Below, one piece after another: positions 1-8,990 of a stretch of DNA of 64,000 nucleotides. The position numbers and the translations under genes are program-made. The notes beneath the pieces are model-generated. The model was not told the DNA's origin. It searched no databases and worked only from the letters and a program-made list of their open reading frames with translations. Position 1 is the stretch's first letter, and each line of letters begins with the position of its first letter. Origin of the DNA: Nitratireductor aestuarii (GTDB lineage: Bacteria; Pseudomonadota; Alphaproteobacteria; Rhizobiales; Rhizobiaceae); contig NZ_BMIF01000007.1 of assembly GCF_014641695.1 (NCBI RefSeq), forward strand, positions 186,001 to 250,000, written 5' to 3'.

Positions 1-960
1 GTCGAGCCGATCGCCGATCTCCATCTGGAAGGTCATGGCGGTATAGGTTTCGACCGAACCGATACCGTAGATACACGAGACAGAGGCAACGATGATTACG
101 TCGTCGCGCTCCAGAAGCGCACGCGTCGCCGAATGGCGCATGCGGTCGATCTGCTCGTTGATCGAGGATTCCTTCTCGATATAGGTATCCGAGCGGGGGA
201 CATAGGCTTCCGGCTGATAGTAGTCATAGTATGAGACGAAATACTCGACCGCATTGTCCGGAAAGAAGGACTTGAACTCGCCGTAGAGCTGGGCCGCCAA
301 CGTCTTGTTTGGCGCGAGGATGATCGCCGGGCGCTGCGTCTCCTCGATCACCTTGGCCATGGTGAAGGTCTTGCCGGAACCCGTAACACCGAGCAACACC
401 TGTGTACGCTCCTGTTCCGAAATGCCTTCCACCAGATCGCGGATTGCAGTCGGCTGGTCGCCTGCGGGCTGGAACTCGGTGGCCATGCGGAAAGGGATGC
501 CGCCTTCCGACTTGGTCGGGCGCGCGGGCCGATGCGGGACCCAGTTGGAGGTGACGTTCGGATCGCCGCCCTCGATCAGGCGCGACAGGGCTGCCACCGT
601 TGCGGTCACGCCGCTGGAGCCAAGCGCCTCTGCATCCTCAAGCGAGATATCCAGACCCGGGATCGGGTTGAGGCCCGCAGCTGTACGCTCGCGCACGGTT
701 GCCGCTCCACCCATGGAGGTGCCGCGGCCAGAGCGGCCGGGCGCAGTGGTCCGTTCGGGGATCTTCTTCGCCGGCTTGGCAGTGCCCTTCGCCGGCTTCG
801 CCTTTACCTCTACGGTGCTCGCGACAACCGGGTCGTCGGCTGCGCGCGAAATTTCCTCGGCCCAATCCGAGATCGAACCGGACAGGGGTGTACCCGACAG
901 CGGCTGTTGAGGCCGTTCGGCGAAGCCAGCGGCTTTCTTGGGAGACGATGATTTAGCCAT
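1..960 (-). CDS. uvrB: UvrABC excinuclease subunit B, C-terminally cut by the window edge
   Basis: UvrB is the damage-verifying helicase-like subunit of nucleotide excision repair, loaded by UvrA and cutting with UvrC. The reading frame starts at the ATG complementary to 958-960 and stays open to base 1, so only about 320 N-terminal residues are present. Walker A is GVTGSGKT at about 191-198, preceded by the family sequence [12 protein letters not shown] and followed by [14 protein letters not shown] and the YDYYQPEAY beta-hairpin region that inserts into DNA. An unusual N-terminal extension of about 155 residues, rich in Lys, Pro and Ala, precedes the core; long extensions of this sort are seen in rhizobial UvrB. 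Identity is secure; the exact start within the extension is less so. Confidence 0.96.
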   Translation of the reverse strand, partial: MAKSSSPKKAAGFAERPQQPLSGTPLSGSISDWAEEISRAADDPVVASTVEVKAKPAKGTAKPAKKIPERTTAPGRSGRGTSMGGAATVRERTAAGLNPIPGLDISLEDAEALGSSGVTATVAALSRLIEGGDPNVTSNWVPHRPARPTKSEGGIPFRMATEFQPAGDQPTAIRDLVEGISEQERTQVLLGVTGSGKTFTMAKVIEETQRPAIILAPNKTLAAQLYGEFKSFFPDNAVEYFVSYYDYYQPEAYVPRSDTYIEKESSINEQIDRMRHSATRALLERDDVIIVASVSCIYGIGSVETYTAMTFQMEIGDRLD

Positions 961-1047
961 GGCGGGAATATGGATACTCGAGAACAAAATGGAAAGGGGG
1001 CGATTGGATGGTCACCACGCCCGCCACGGTCTGCTGACAGCAGGTTG

Positions 1048-1593
1048 TCAGGAGCTGCAGTCCTTCAAAGCCTCCTCGATCGCTTCCTTCGCGCCTGGAA
1101 GCGTGAAGAGCGAATAGGTCTCGAAAGGCGATCCATCCGCCGCGTTCTCCGGCACGATGTCGAAGCGCAGCAGCAGCTCGGAGCCCTGCTTGATGGTCTC
1201 GATGAAGCTATCGTCTATGTCGGCGAGGTAGTTGTCTTCCTGCGAGCCTTCCGCCAGCAGCACGACCGCGTCACCTGACCCGGCAGCGACCAGCGGGAAC
1301 TCCGCGCCATCGATCACCGCCTGGATGCGGCCCGGCTCATAGAAATAATCACTTTCCCCTCGCCCGTCCTTGGTGAGGACCGGACCATGCTCGGTAAAGA
1401 CACCGAAGTGATACGGATCACCACAGCCCAGCTCCAACTGGACGATATTGCTGTTCGACGCCGAAGGAGTGGTGGTGGCCACGCCGTCTTCGAACTTCCA
1501 CGCGGCCGCACTGGTGGCGAAGCCGCAGGCGGCGACAAGCGAACCTAGGAACAGGAGACGCGCAGGCGCTAAGTTCATCCAGGAATTTTGCAT
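1048..1593 (-). CDS. Hypothetical secreted protein
   Basis: A 181-residue protein with an N-terminal signal peptide: a short n-region with Arg, a hydrophobic stretch (LLFLGSLVAACGFA) and a likely cleavage after TSAAA near residue 31. There is a Cys inside the hydrophobic stretch (VAACG), but it does not sit well as a lipobox. The mature part is acidic, without transmembrane segments, and has only two Cys, one near the end. An AGGA ribosome site lies 8 bases before the ATG. No known family is recognised. It lies between uvrB and a SixA-like gene on the same strand, with no sign of functional coupling. Confidence 0.75.
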   Translation of the reverse strand: MQNSWMNLAPARLLFLGSLVAACGFATSAAAWKFEDGVATTTPSASNSNIVQLELGCGDPYHFGVFTEHGPVLTKDGRGESDYFYEPGRIQAVIDGAEFPLVAAGSGDAVVLLAEGSQEDNYLADIDDSFIETIKQGSELLLRFDIVPENAADGSPFETYSLFTLPGAKEAIEEALKDCSS

Positions 1594-1625
1594 GGCTGAA
1601 ATCCTGTTAGCTCACGGGTTTAGTC

Positions 1626-2147
1626 TCACTCAGCAATGTCCTGCGGACGCAGGAAATGTGTCAATCTGGCCTCGAAGGGATTGAGCGTCTGCCACGAACC
1701 CTCGAACTCGAGACGGACGATGCCGGCAGGCGGGAATTTCTGGCGAAGCAGGTTGAACGCGGCGGGATCCGAGCTTTCGCTGGCAAGACGCAGCGCCAGC
1801 TCGTGCATGGATGGATTATGGCCGATGATCGCCACCGCATTCACCGCATCCGCGGACTCGCGGATCATGTCGAGCACCCTGCCCGCGGTCGCACTGTAAA
1901 GGCGTTCCTCGATGGAACAGTCCAGTTCAGGGCTCTCAATGGCTGGCTTCAGGAGGTCCCAGGTCTGCCGGGTTCTCGCCGCCGATGATACCAGCACCCG
2001 CTGCGGAAGCCAACCAAAGCGCGCCATGGCATTGCCGATGCGCGTTGCGCCCTCCTGGCCGCGCGGTGACAATGGCCGTCCGAAATCATCTCCGGTCGGG
2101 CTTTCGGTCAACGCCTCGGCATGGCGCATCAAGAATAGTTCTCGCAC
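1626..2147 (-). CDS. SixA-like histidine phosphatase family protein
   Basis: A small single-domain member of the histidine phosphatase (phosphoglycerate mutase-like) superfamily. The catalytic LMRHAEA motif (RHG-type, with the phosphorylated His) lies at the N-terminus, followed by the RPLSPRGQEGA segment, VSSAARTRQTW and the second catalytic His in IIGHNPS. Length and order match SixA, which removes phosphate from phosphohistidine, although the substrate here is unknown. The start is placed at the GTG complementary to 2145-2147 because a GGAG site lies about 8 bases upstream and the product then begins MRELFLMRHAEA, typical of the family. A longer reading from a TTG at 2186 is possible. Confidence 0.85.
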   Translation of the reverse strand: MRELFLMRHAEALTESPTGDDFGRPLSPRGQEGATRIGNAMARFGWLPQRVLVSSAARTRQTWDLLKPAIESPELDCSIEERLYSATAGRVLDMIRESADAVNAVAIIGHNPSMHELALRLASESSDPAAFNLLRQKFPPAGIVRLEFEGSWQTLNPFEARLTHFLRPQDIAE

Positions 2148-2377
2148 AGCGAACGCTCCAAATCCTCGGCGGGCCGGCATCCCCAAGGCTCACAAGGATG
2201 CACTTGCGGATCGGTACCGTAATTTCTGGCGCTAGCAGAGAGAACACTTAAAGGTAAGTGCCTGCTTGCTGATCCCACACCTCCACAGGCTAACAGTTCT
2301 GGAAGATGTGGCTAGCCAATTCTGCCGATGATTGCGCAGAGGCTTATGATTGAGAAGTCAGGCTTTTGAAATGCAAT

Positions 2378-2404
2378 GGCCCCCGGTGAGACGCTCCGGG
2401 GGCC
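2378..2404 (-). terminator. Hairpin downstream of the GlsB/YeaQ-like gene
   Basis: Nine-base perfect arms GGCCCCCGG and CCGGGGGCC with a 9-base loop lie 18 bases beyond the stop of the minus-strand gene at 2422. The tail on the minus strand (ATTGCATTTC) is only weakly U-rich, so termination efficiency is uncertain. Confidence 0.55.
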
Positions 2405-2421
2405 TTCCAACAGGAAAGCGT

Positions 2422-2673
2422 TCACCCTCGTATTGCGCGCACGCCACCTATCAGAATGCATGCACCGACGATGCCGGCAATGAGATATCCAATCCAGCCG
2501 CCGAACGACACACCGAGCATGCCGAAGATGAAGCTCGCGATCGCGGCTCCAACGATGCCCAGAATGATGTTCATGAAGATGCCGGTATCGCTTTTCATGA
2601 AGCTTGAAGCGATCCAGCCTGCCAAACCACCAATAATAATGGCCGCAATCCAGCCTACACCTGCGTCATCCAT
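2422..2673 (-). CDS. GlsB/YeaQ/YmgE family small membrane protein
   Basis: An 83-residue protein with three closely packed hydrophobic segments (WIAAIIIGGLAGWIAS, MNIILGIVGAAIASFIFGML and GYLIAGIVGACILIGGVRAI), rich in Gly and Ala. This is the transglycosylase-associated / GlsB-YeaQ-YmgE stress protein pattern of inner-membrane proteins induced by stress; the molecular role is not known. The start MDDAGVGW is chosen because a GGAGGGAG site lies about 10 bases upstream; a longer frame upstream lacks one. It is followed by a strong hairpin and appears to be monocistronic. Confidence 0.85.
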   Translation of the reverse strand: MDDAGVGWIAAIIIGGLAGWIASSFMKSDTGIFMNIILGIVGAAIASFIFGMLGVSFGGWIGYLIAGIVGACILIGGVRAIRG

Positions 2674-2920
2674 GACTATTCTACTCCCTCCAAGTGAGAA
2701 CACGCGTATTCAGGCACGATGCGGAATATTTAGCAAGATAATAGACTTCAGCCATGGCTTCGGTCTAACTCCTTGCTTCCCCGCATGTTTTCAACGTGCT
2801 GGTGTAGAATTGGTTGCAGTATCGCTTACGTGAAGTCTGGAGGTGCGAACGGAATAACCCTCGCGTTAAGGCGAAAGCCCTAGGATTCAGGCCACGATGC
2901 GCGGTCTTTCGAAGCCTGAC

Positions 2921-3274
2921 TTAATGCAGGCGCGAACCGTTCGGCACCGGCTTGTCGATAGCGGCCAGAACGACGGCGCCGTTTTCATCGGAGAAGCCCA
3001 GGGTCAGGACCTCCGAAACAAACTTTCCGATCTGACGCGGCGGGAAATTCACAACTGCCATGACCTGCCGGCCTACGAGCTGCTCAGGCGTATAGTGGAC
3101 CGTGATTTGCGCCGAGGATTTCTTGATGCCGATTTCCGGACCGAAGTCGATGCGCAGCTTGATGGCGGGCTTGCGGGCTTCCGGGTAAGGTTCCGCCTCG
3201 ACTACCGTTCCAACACGGATATCGACTGCAAGGAAATCATCGAAGGTGATTTCTGGTGCGCGTGCCCCGGACAT
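2921..3274 (-). CDS. csaA: CsaA-type tRNA-binding protein
   Basis: A 117-residue, single-domain OB-fold protein of the tRNA_bind (EMAP II-like) family. The sequence follows CsaA along its whole length: [29 protein letters not shown], then the LRIDFG and SSAQIT blocks and the C-terminal [13 protein letters not shown]. Members bind tRNA and have been described as protein-export chaperones in Bacillus; the role in alphaproteobacteria is not established. It lies on the same strand as a YbjN gene upstream, about 150 bases apart. Full length, no anomalies. Confidence 0.9.
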   Translation of the reverse strand: MSGARAPEITFDDFLAVDIRVGTVVEAEPYPEARKPAIKLRIDFGPEIGIKKSSAQITVHYTPEQLVGRQVMAVVNFPPRQIGKFVSEVLTLGFSDENGAVVLAAIDKPVPNGSRLH

Positions 3275-3425
3275 TGCTCCCCCAAAATCGCTGACTGGCC
3301 GAGTTGCCTTCTACGACAGGCTCGTGATTCCAACAAGCGTAAGACCTGGCTCATGGAGGGCGAAGCCGATGCCGCCCTAACCTCCTCCAGCGCGCTCCCG
3401 AGCCTTGGAGCACACGCTTTGCGTA

Positions 3426-3926
3426 TCAGGCGGTGCCGGATACCTCGAAAAGAACGCTCTTCAGCGCATCCTGAGCCGTCGTGCCGGACCAGATGACATA
3501 CTGGAACGCCTGATAGTAGCACTCGCAGGCCTCAAGCGCGCTGTTCAGCATCACTTCCACCTGCTGGCCCGTGGGCTCAAGGCCACCGGCGAGCAGCAGA
3601 GCCTGACGGAACATGATCACGCCTTCCTTCTCCCAATGGTCGAAGTGGCCGAAGAGCATCTGCTCATTGACGAGGGAGATAAGGCGCATGACCTCAAGCT
3701 GGCGGCCAGCTGGCACCTTCAGATCGAAAGCGCAGGCGATGTGCAGGGCCTCGAAATCCTCCATCCAGGAAAACGAAACCTGATAGTCGGTCCAGGTGCC
3801 GGCAACCGAGATCGAGATCTCGTCGTCGCCGTTCCGCTCGAAGCTCCAGTCGTTGGTGCTGGCAACATGCTCGATAACGTCCACCGGGTGGGCATCTCTG
3901 GCTATGTCAAATTCAACAAGGCTCAT
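3426..3926 (-). CDS. YbjN domain-containing protein
   Basis: A 166-residue cytoplasmic protein of the YbjN family, which shares a fold with type III secretion chaperones. Recognisable features are the start VDVIEHVASTNDWSFERNGDDEISISV, the FSWMEDFEALHIACAFDL stretch and the LVNEQMLFGHFDHW segment, all in family order. YbjN proteins are linked to stress tolerance and motility in enterobacteria, but no biochemical activity is assigned. It is transcribed alone on the minus strand, facing away from the next gene at 4263 across 336 bases without a gene. Confidence 0.88.
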   Translation of the reverse strand: MSLVEFDIARDAHPVDVIEHVASTNDWSFERNGDDEISISVAGTWTDYQVSFSWMEDFEALHIACAFDLKVPAGRQLEVMRLISLVNEQMLFGHFDHWEKEGVIMFRQALLLAGGLEPTGQQVEVMLNSALEACECYYQAFQYVIWSGTTAQDALKSVLFEVSGTA

Positions 3927-4262
3927 TTATTTCGTTATCCTGTCTTGCAGGAGCGCGCGCAAACGCACTCCGCCAATCTGACGGCAGCTTCAACTCACGT
4001 TACCAACTCTGCTTACGAAGCGGAGCGAAAGGGGAAACACTGTACACGCGGGATCCGCCCCAACCCGATGCTCTTTCGAATCATGCAGTGTTTTCAGTGT
4101 ATTGATGCCAGAGTCCGTGAACAGTCCCTTTTTGCTTATGGGACCTTATCCATGTGGATATTGGCTACCGTAATGAGCCTAGTCGAAGAGCCTAAGCGAC
4201 TCTCGCACCACACTTTTTCCGGACTGTTCACAGGCCAGAGGAAAAACGAAATATTCTTTGGA
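3927..4262. other. Intergenic stretch of 336 bases
   Basis: No convincing coding frame on either strand. The middle (about 4020-4260) is noticeably lower in GC than the flanking genes and holds T-runs (CCCTTTTTGC near 4130; CACTTTTTCC near 4210) that could be ends of small transcripts, but no clear hairpin precedes them. Long enough for a small RNA plus the YbjN promoter; no known RNA family was recognised. Confidence 0.4.
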
Positions 4263-4544
4263 TCACGTGTTGGAAGAGGGCTTATCGGCGCTCATCTGGG
4301 CGATTTTCTCTTCCAGGGCGGCGACGCGGGCTGCCAGGGCAATGTTTTCCTCACGCGCCTTGATCACCATCTCGCGAACCACTTCGAAATCTTCGCGCTG
4401 AACAAGGTCCATGGAGTTGAGGAGACGCTCAGCCTGACTGCGGAACACGGTCTCGAACTCGCGCCGCACGCCCTGGGCTGCGCCAGCCGCATCGGTCACC
4501 ATCTTTGCGAATTCGTCGAGGATGCGGTTTGTGCCGTTCGTCAT
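4263..4544 (-). CDS. ubiK: UbiK family accessory factor for ubiquinone biosynthesis
   Basis: A 93-residue BMFP-domain protein (formerly DUF526/YqiC). It starts with an amphipathic region (ILDEFAKMVTDAAGAAQGVRREFE) and ends in a predicted coiled coil (VMIKAREENIALAARVAALEEKIAQM), matching UbiK architecture. In Escherichia coli UbiK binds UbiJ and aids ubiquinone assembly under aerobic conditions. It is divergent from lgt, so the roughly 200 bases between them must hold both promoters. The same gene pair (small BMFP gene beside lgt) is familiar from other rhizobia, as far as I recall. Confidence 0.87.
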   Translation of the reverse strand: MTNGTNRILDEFAKMVTDAAGAAQGVRREFETVFRSQAERLLNSMDLVQREDFEVVREMVIKAREENIALAARVAALEEKIAQMSADKPSSNT

Positions 4545-4740
4545 GTTCCTATCTCCTGAACCAAAGTTGAAGTAGGGCCGATCCCTAGGGTTTGCAAGGC
4601 CGCTCTACAAGACGGATTTTTCCCGTTCCCGCAAAACCTTGAAGTTTGCCCGCGCCAGCGGCCTTGACCATGCCCTATGGGTCGATCATAGGCTGGACGG
4701 GTGCAAACAGCCATCGCGAACGGAACACGGAGCCACGGAT

Positions 4741-5595
4741 TTGAGCGACTTCCTCCTGCTGCCTTTGGCGGCACTGCCGTTTCCAAACATCGATCCGGTC
4801 ATCGTGCAAATCGGACCGTTGGCAATCCGCTGGTACGGGCTAGGCTATATCGTCGGCATCCTGATCGCGTGGTGGTACGCGAAGCGCATGGTGAACACCC
4901 CGCAGCTGTGGCGTAACGATACGCCTCCGATGAAGCCGGTCGATCTCGATGACTTCGTCGTCTGGGCAGCAGTCGGCGTGGTCGCCGGCGGAAGGCTGGG
5001 CTACGTATTCTTCTATGATTTCGCGCAGTTCCTGGCCAATCCGCTATCGCTGGTGGCAGTGTGGAACGGCGGCATGTCCTTTCACGGAGGCCTGCTCGGC
5101 ACCGTCATCGCAATGGTGCTCTTTGCGCGCAGCCGCGGCATCAACCCCTGGAGCATGATCGATGTGGTCGCCGCCACCGCGCCAATCGGGCTTGGACTGG
5201 TGCGTATCGCCAATTTCATCAATTCCGAGCTATGGGGGCGGACGACGGACGTTCCCTGGGGCGTGATCTTTCCTGACGGCGGTCCCCTGCCCCGGCACCC
5301 GAGTCAGCTCTATGAAGCCGCGCTGGAAGGCCTTGTCCTGTTCCTCGTCCTGCGACTGCTTACCCACCGGCTACTGATGCTGAAGCGTCCGCGCTTCGTC
5401 GGCGGCGCCTTCATCTTCGGCTACGGTGTGTCGCGCATCATTGTCGAGTTCTTCCGCCAGCCGGATGCGCATATCGGCTATCTTGCCGGCGGCTGGCTGA
5501 CGATGGGCATGGTGCTGAGCATGCCGATGGTGCTGATTGGCCTATGGGCGATGCTGACGGCTCGCTCGTCCGAAAGCTCCGCTGCACGGGCATAG
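4741..5595 (+). CDS. lgt: Prolipoprotein diacylglyceryl transferase
   Basis: Integral inner-membrane enzyme that moves diacylglycerol from phosphatidylglycerol to the lipobox Cys of prolipoproteins. The family blocks are all present: [21 protein letters not shown] at the first membrane segment, [21 protein letters not shown], and the signature [13 protein letters not shown] followed by [14 protein letters not shown]. About seven hydrophobic segments. A TTG at 4741 is taken as start because the product then begins a few residues before the conserved FPxIDPV; an upstream in-frame ATG at 4639 would add 34 non-family residues. It begins a plus-strand group with midA 7 bases downstream. A lipoprotein at 10983 is a potential local substrate. 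Confidence 0.95.
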   Translation: MSDFLLLPLAALPFPNIDPVIVQIGPLAIRWYGLGYIVGILIAWWYAKRMVNTPQLWRNDTPPMKPVDLDDFVVWAAVGVVAGGRLGYVFFYDFAQFLANPLSLVAVWNGGMSFHGGLLGTVIAMVLFARSRGINPWSMIDVVAATAPIGLGLVRIANFINSELWGRTTDVPWGVIFPDGGPLPRHPSQLYEAALEGLVLFLVLRLLTHRLLMLKRPRFVGGAFIFGYGVSRIIVEFFRQPDAHIGYLAGGWLTMGMVLSMPMVLIGLWAMLTARSSESSAARA

Positions 5596-5602
5596 GTGCG
5601 GC

Positions 5603-6658
5603 GTGACCAAGCTCAAGGAAAAGCTGAAGCGGACGATCGCCCTCACCGGACCGATCAGCGTTGCCGAATACATGACGCAGTGCCTGCTCGATCCGGAGTT
5701 CGGTTACTACACGACGCGGGAGCCCTTTGGCCGAAAGGGCGATTTCATCACTGCGCCGGAAGTCAGCCAGATGTTCGGCGAGCTTATCGGTGTGTGGGTT
5801 TATTCGGCCTGGAAGGCTGCCGGGGCTCCTGGCAATGCAGTGGTAGCCGAGATCGGTCCAGGTCGCGGTACGCTGATGAAGGACCTGCTGCGCACGGTCT
5901 CGCGCCTCGATCCCGCATTTGCGCGCCAGACGCGCTTTGCCCTGATCGAAGCAAGCCCGAGGCTTGTCGAGGTGCAGAAGGCGACGCTTGCAAACTCATC
6001 CACCTCGCCGGAGTGGTATAGCCGCTTCGAGGACCTTCCTGAGGCTCCGCTTTTCATCGTGAGCAATGAGCTGTTCGACGCCCTCCCAATCCGGCAGTTC
6101 GTAAAGACGATGAGCGGATGGAGAGAGCGCATGGTGGGGCTCGATAAGGACGGAGAGCTCGCATTTTTCGCGGGCGCCGCTTCCGTGGATGCAGGTTTGC
6201 TTCCTGCTGATGCGGCCACGGCTCCGGAAGGCGCAGTATTTGAAGCTGCTCCCGCTCGCGATGCCCTGATGGATCAGATTGCAGAGCGGCTGAAACAGCT
6301 TGGCGGCGCTGGCCTGTTTATCGACTATGGTTTTGAGAAGACTGCGGTCGGCGATACGCTGCAGGCGGTGAAGAACCATACCTATGACGATGTCCTTGCC
6401 CATCCCGGAGAAGCAGACATTACATCCCATGTGGATTTCGACGCACTGTCACGGGTGGCGCGAAGCCACGGTCTGACATGTTTGCTTACAACGCAGGGCG
6501 AGTTCCTGCTGCAACTCGGCCTGCTCGAACGCGCCGGACAGCTGGGCGCAGGGAAGTCCGCCAGCGTACAGGAAAGCATCCGCGACGCCGTCGAACGCCT
6601 GGCGGCGCCGGACCAGATGGGGACTTTGTTCAAGGTTCTGGCCATTACGACGCATTGA
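5603..6658 (+). CDS. MidA/NDUFAF7-type SAM-dependent methyltransferase
   Basis: A 351-residue class I methyltransferase of the DUF185 (MidA/NDUFAF7) family. Visible blocks are YMTQCLLDPEFGYY near the N-terminus, the SAM-binding AEIGPGRGTLMKDLLR, the acidic NELFDALPIRQF motif, and the C-terminal GLFIDYGF. The mitochondrial homologue dimethylates an arginine of complex I subunit NDUFS2 during assembly; a complex I assembly role here is inferred. It uses a GTG start 7 bases after the lgt stop, so the two are probably cotranscribed. In rhizobia pgeF normally follows at once; here two omptin genes and 2.3 kb intervene. Confidence 0.92.
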   Translation: MTKLKEKLKRTIALTGPISVAEYMTQCLLDPEFGYYTTREPFGRKGDFITAPEVSQMFGELIGVWVYSAWKAAGAPGNAVVAEIGPGRGTLMKDLLRTVSRLDPAFARQTRFALIEASPRLVEVQKATLANSSTSPEWYSRFEDLPEAPLFIVSNELFDALPIRQFVKTMSGWRERMVGLDKDGELAFFAGAASVDAGLLPADAATAPEGAVFEAAPARDALMDQIAERLKQLGGAGLFIDYGFEKTAVGDTLQAVKNHTYDDVLAHPGEADITSHVDFDALSRVARSHGLTCLLTTQGEFLLQLGLLERAGQLGAGKSASVQESIRDAVERLAAPDQMGTLFKVLAITTH

Positions 6659-6758
6659 AAAAAGTCGTTATTTGCTACAAACCGCATGTTGAGACACTTT
6701 CCGTCTATTTATACGCATCTTTTTGTTGAGCAATTTCATTTATTTATTGGAAGTAACA

Positions 6759-7712
6759 ATGCCGAAGCATAGAATGTCCTTTGCCACGTTCCTTGCCCTT
6801 TCTGGAAGCGCGTTGGCAGCAGAGCACACACCGCAAGTGAGCCTTTCATCCGCGGATCGGGCGGTTAATTTCTCTAGCAGCCTCGGCTATTCGTGGATCA
6901 GGGCGGATGAAAAGGTATACGAAGAGAACTATCGACTGAGCCATCTGATCTGGGCTACACAAACCCCCGTCATCGCGGCGAAACTCCACTTCAAACCAAC
7001 AGAAAACCTCACCGTCGCTGCTGAAGCCAAAGCCGCGTTCTTTGCCAGAAGCAGGATGGATGACTACGATTGGTCGCCTGAGCACCTCAAGAGCTTCCGC
7101 TTCGAAGACTGGACGGATTACTCTTTCCATGAGGACACGGATCTTGAGCGATACATTGTCGGGAATCTCGCCCTGGGGTACGATCTCGATGTTGACAAGA
7201 TCAGCACACTCAACGTCCATGGCGGGTTTAAGTACCTGAATATAAAGCTCAGTAGCTATGGAGGGGTGGCCACATACAGTGCCGACGGGTTCAGGGATCA
7301 GACTGAACTCTTTGACCCTGCTGTGAAAGGAATCTCCTACGAACTGCGGTTACCGGCAGCCTTCGTCGGGGTTCTTTGGACAAGGGAATTCGAAAAGACG
7401 ACATTCACCGCGGCAGCCCGCCTTGGCACAACAATTGGTGCAAGAGACATTGATAACCACTGGCTGAACTCCACCCTCTTCCGGTCTAAGTTTGAAGATG
7501 CCACCTTTGTGGAACTCAGAACGGAGCTCCACCACAGCGTTGCCGACTGGGTCATGCTCTTTGCGGCTGCTGAATATGAGAAATATTTCGAAATGAGAGG
7601 CGACACATTCATCGCCGACAAGGCGGCTGGTATCTACGAATTCGAACCAAACGCAGCAGGTGCAGCCTTGCAGAGCTTCGAACTTTCACTTGGCCTGAAG
7701 GTTTCTTTCTAG
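6759..7712 (+). CDS. Omptin family outer-membrane protease (paralogue 1)
   Basis: A 317-residue outer-membrane beta-barrel aspartyl-type protease related to OmpT, Pla and PgtE. A signal peptide ends at SALA-AE (about residue 20). All catalytic residues are visible: the Asp pair in MDDYDW (D102 and D104, matching OmpT D83/D85) and the Asp-His pair in RDIDNHW (D232, H234, matching D210/H212). The WTDYS block after the first pair, FSSSLGYSW near the N-terminus and the terminal aromatic (LKVSF) are also family features. ATG at 6759 has a GGAAG site. Base composition is clearly more AT-rich than midA and pgeF on either side, pointing to acquisition. Omptins generally need rough LPS and cleave between basic residues; the substrate here is unknown. 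Confidence 0.9.
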   Translation: MPKHRMSFATFLALSGSALAAEHTPQVSLSSADRAVNFSSSLGYSWIRADEKVYEENYRLSHLIWATQTPVIAAKLHFKPTENLTVAAEAKAAFFARSRMDDYDWSPEHLKSFRFEDWTDYSFHEDTDLERYIVGNLALGYDLDVDKISTLNVHGGFKYLNIKLSSYGGVATYSADGFRDQTELFDPAVKGISYELRLPAAFVGVLWTREFEKTTFTAAARLGTTIGARDIDNHWLNSTLFRSKFEDATFVELRTELHHSVADWVMLFAAAEYEKYFEMRGDTFIADKAAGIYEFEPNAAGAALQSFELSLGLKVSF

Positions 7713-7761
7713 ATCATCTCAACCGATTGCAGGAAATATCCGATAGGAAAATCATTTATTT

Positions 7762-7780
7762 TTTAAATACAATAAAGTAT
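7762..7780 (+). promoter_or_regulatory. AT-rich motif upstream of omptin 2, shared with the 55.6 kb cassette
   Basis: TTTAAATACAATAAAGTAT lies about 95 bases before omptin 2. The first 13 bases and the GTAT after a 2-base gap recur at 55640-55658 ahead of the cassette beginning at 55766. The surrounding 150 bases are very AT-rich. A regulator site or promoter element is inferred from the recurrence; no regulator family is assigned. Confidence 0.4.
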
Positions 7781-7873
7781 GGCATATTTTATCTTTCGTA
7801 ATCAATTCAAGCGCGTTGAGCTCTGAATTCATAGAAATGTATACTTATACAATATTCACTCACAGGAACCAAA

Positions 7874-8830
7874 ATGCCTAAGCTTCGATTTTTCCTAGCA
7901 ACACTGCTTGCCGTTTCTGGGAGCGCTATGGCGGCAGACTATGATGCGCCTCAACTTATCTTTTCATCTCCCGACCGTACAGTGAACTTCGTTGGTGGTA
8001 TCGGCTACTCGTGGATCAGAGCTGATGAGAAAGTGTACTTTGAGGGCGACCGGCTCAGCCATCTGATCTGGACCTCTCAAACTCCCGTCTTTACCGCAGC
8101 GATGAGCATCAATCCCTTGGCTGATCTCACCATTGATGCCAAGACGAGGATAGGATTTCTCTCAACCAGCCGAATGGAGGACTACGACTGGTTTGGACCA
8201 TTTTTCAAGAGTTTCGCCTTCGATGACTGGACGCATCACTCCTCTAGTGAGGATACAAATCTAGAACGCTACATCTCGGGAGATGTAACGCTTGGGTACA
8301 ACCTCGACCTCCGCAGTGTGGGCACGCTCAACTTGAATAGCGGTTTCAAGTACTTGAACCTAAAGTTCGATAGCAGTGGCGGCGCGCTTACCTATAGCGT
8401 TGAGGGATTCAGGGATGTGGCTGAACCTAGTGACAGCAGATTAAGATCGATATCCTATGAACAGAGGATTCCAGGCATATTCGTCGGCGCGAAATGGACG
8501 AATGAATTTGAGAGGTCTCTGGTATCGGCAAGAGCACGCGTGGGGAAAACTCTCGGAGCCAAGGACAAAGACGTTCATTGGAAGAGATCGACAATTTTTG
8601 CTGGAGATCTCTACAGCGCACCGTTTGTAGAACTTGGTGCTGATCTCCACTACAAAACTTCCGACAAGGTCTCTGTGTTTGCCTCATTAGACTATGAAAA
8701 GTACTTCGAGATGAAGGGCGATGCTTACATTACAACCATGCAGACCAACGAAACTGAACTGGACCCTGGTGGAGAAAGCGCTGCCTTTCGGGGCCTAACT
8801 ATAACCCTTGGCCTGAGAGGTACATTCTAG
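7874..8830 (+). CDS. Omptin family outer-membrane protease (paralogue 2)
   Basis: A 318-residue paralogue of the gene 160 bases upstream, sharing the signal peptide type (SAMA-AD), the IGYSWIRADEKVYF start, SRLSHLIW-like segment and overall length. The catalytic set is kept: D103 and D105 in MEDYDW and D233/H235 in KDKDVHW. The residue before the first catalytic Asp is Glu instead of Asp, a conservative change at a position not in the catalytic set. An AGGAA site precedes the ATG. The pair probably arose by tandem duplication and has diverged considerably in the loop regions that set specificity (for example SFHEDTD against SSSEDTN). Its own AT-rich upstream region suggests separate regulation. 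Confidence 0.9.
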   Translation: MPKLRFFLATLLAVSGSAMAADYDAPQLIFSSPDRTVNFVGGIGYSWIRADEKVYFEGDRLSHLIWTSQTPVFTAAMSINPLADLTIDAKTRIGFLSTSRMEDYDWFGPFFKSFAFDDWTHHSSSEDTNLERYISGDVTLGYNLDLRSVGTLNLNSGFKYLNLKFDSSGGALTYSVEGFRDVAEPSDSRLRSISYEQRIPGIFVGAKWTNEFERSLVSARARVGKTLGAKDKDVHWKRSTIFAGDLYSAPFVELGADLHYKTSDKVSVFASLDYEKYFEMKGDAYITTMQTNETELDPGGESAAFRGLTITLGLRGTF

Positions 8831-8990
8831 CAGAGTCTGGTTGGTATGCGCGCTGGCTAATTACCGAAGAGTTGCTGGCCACGGTCTCGTTCGCCAACAC
8901 TTGCCCACATCTCAGTCTCACATGCCGGATTGACAGCTGGACTCCCCTGCCCCACGATCCCGCGCCTGTGATGAAGAGCTGGAGCGGTCA

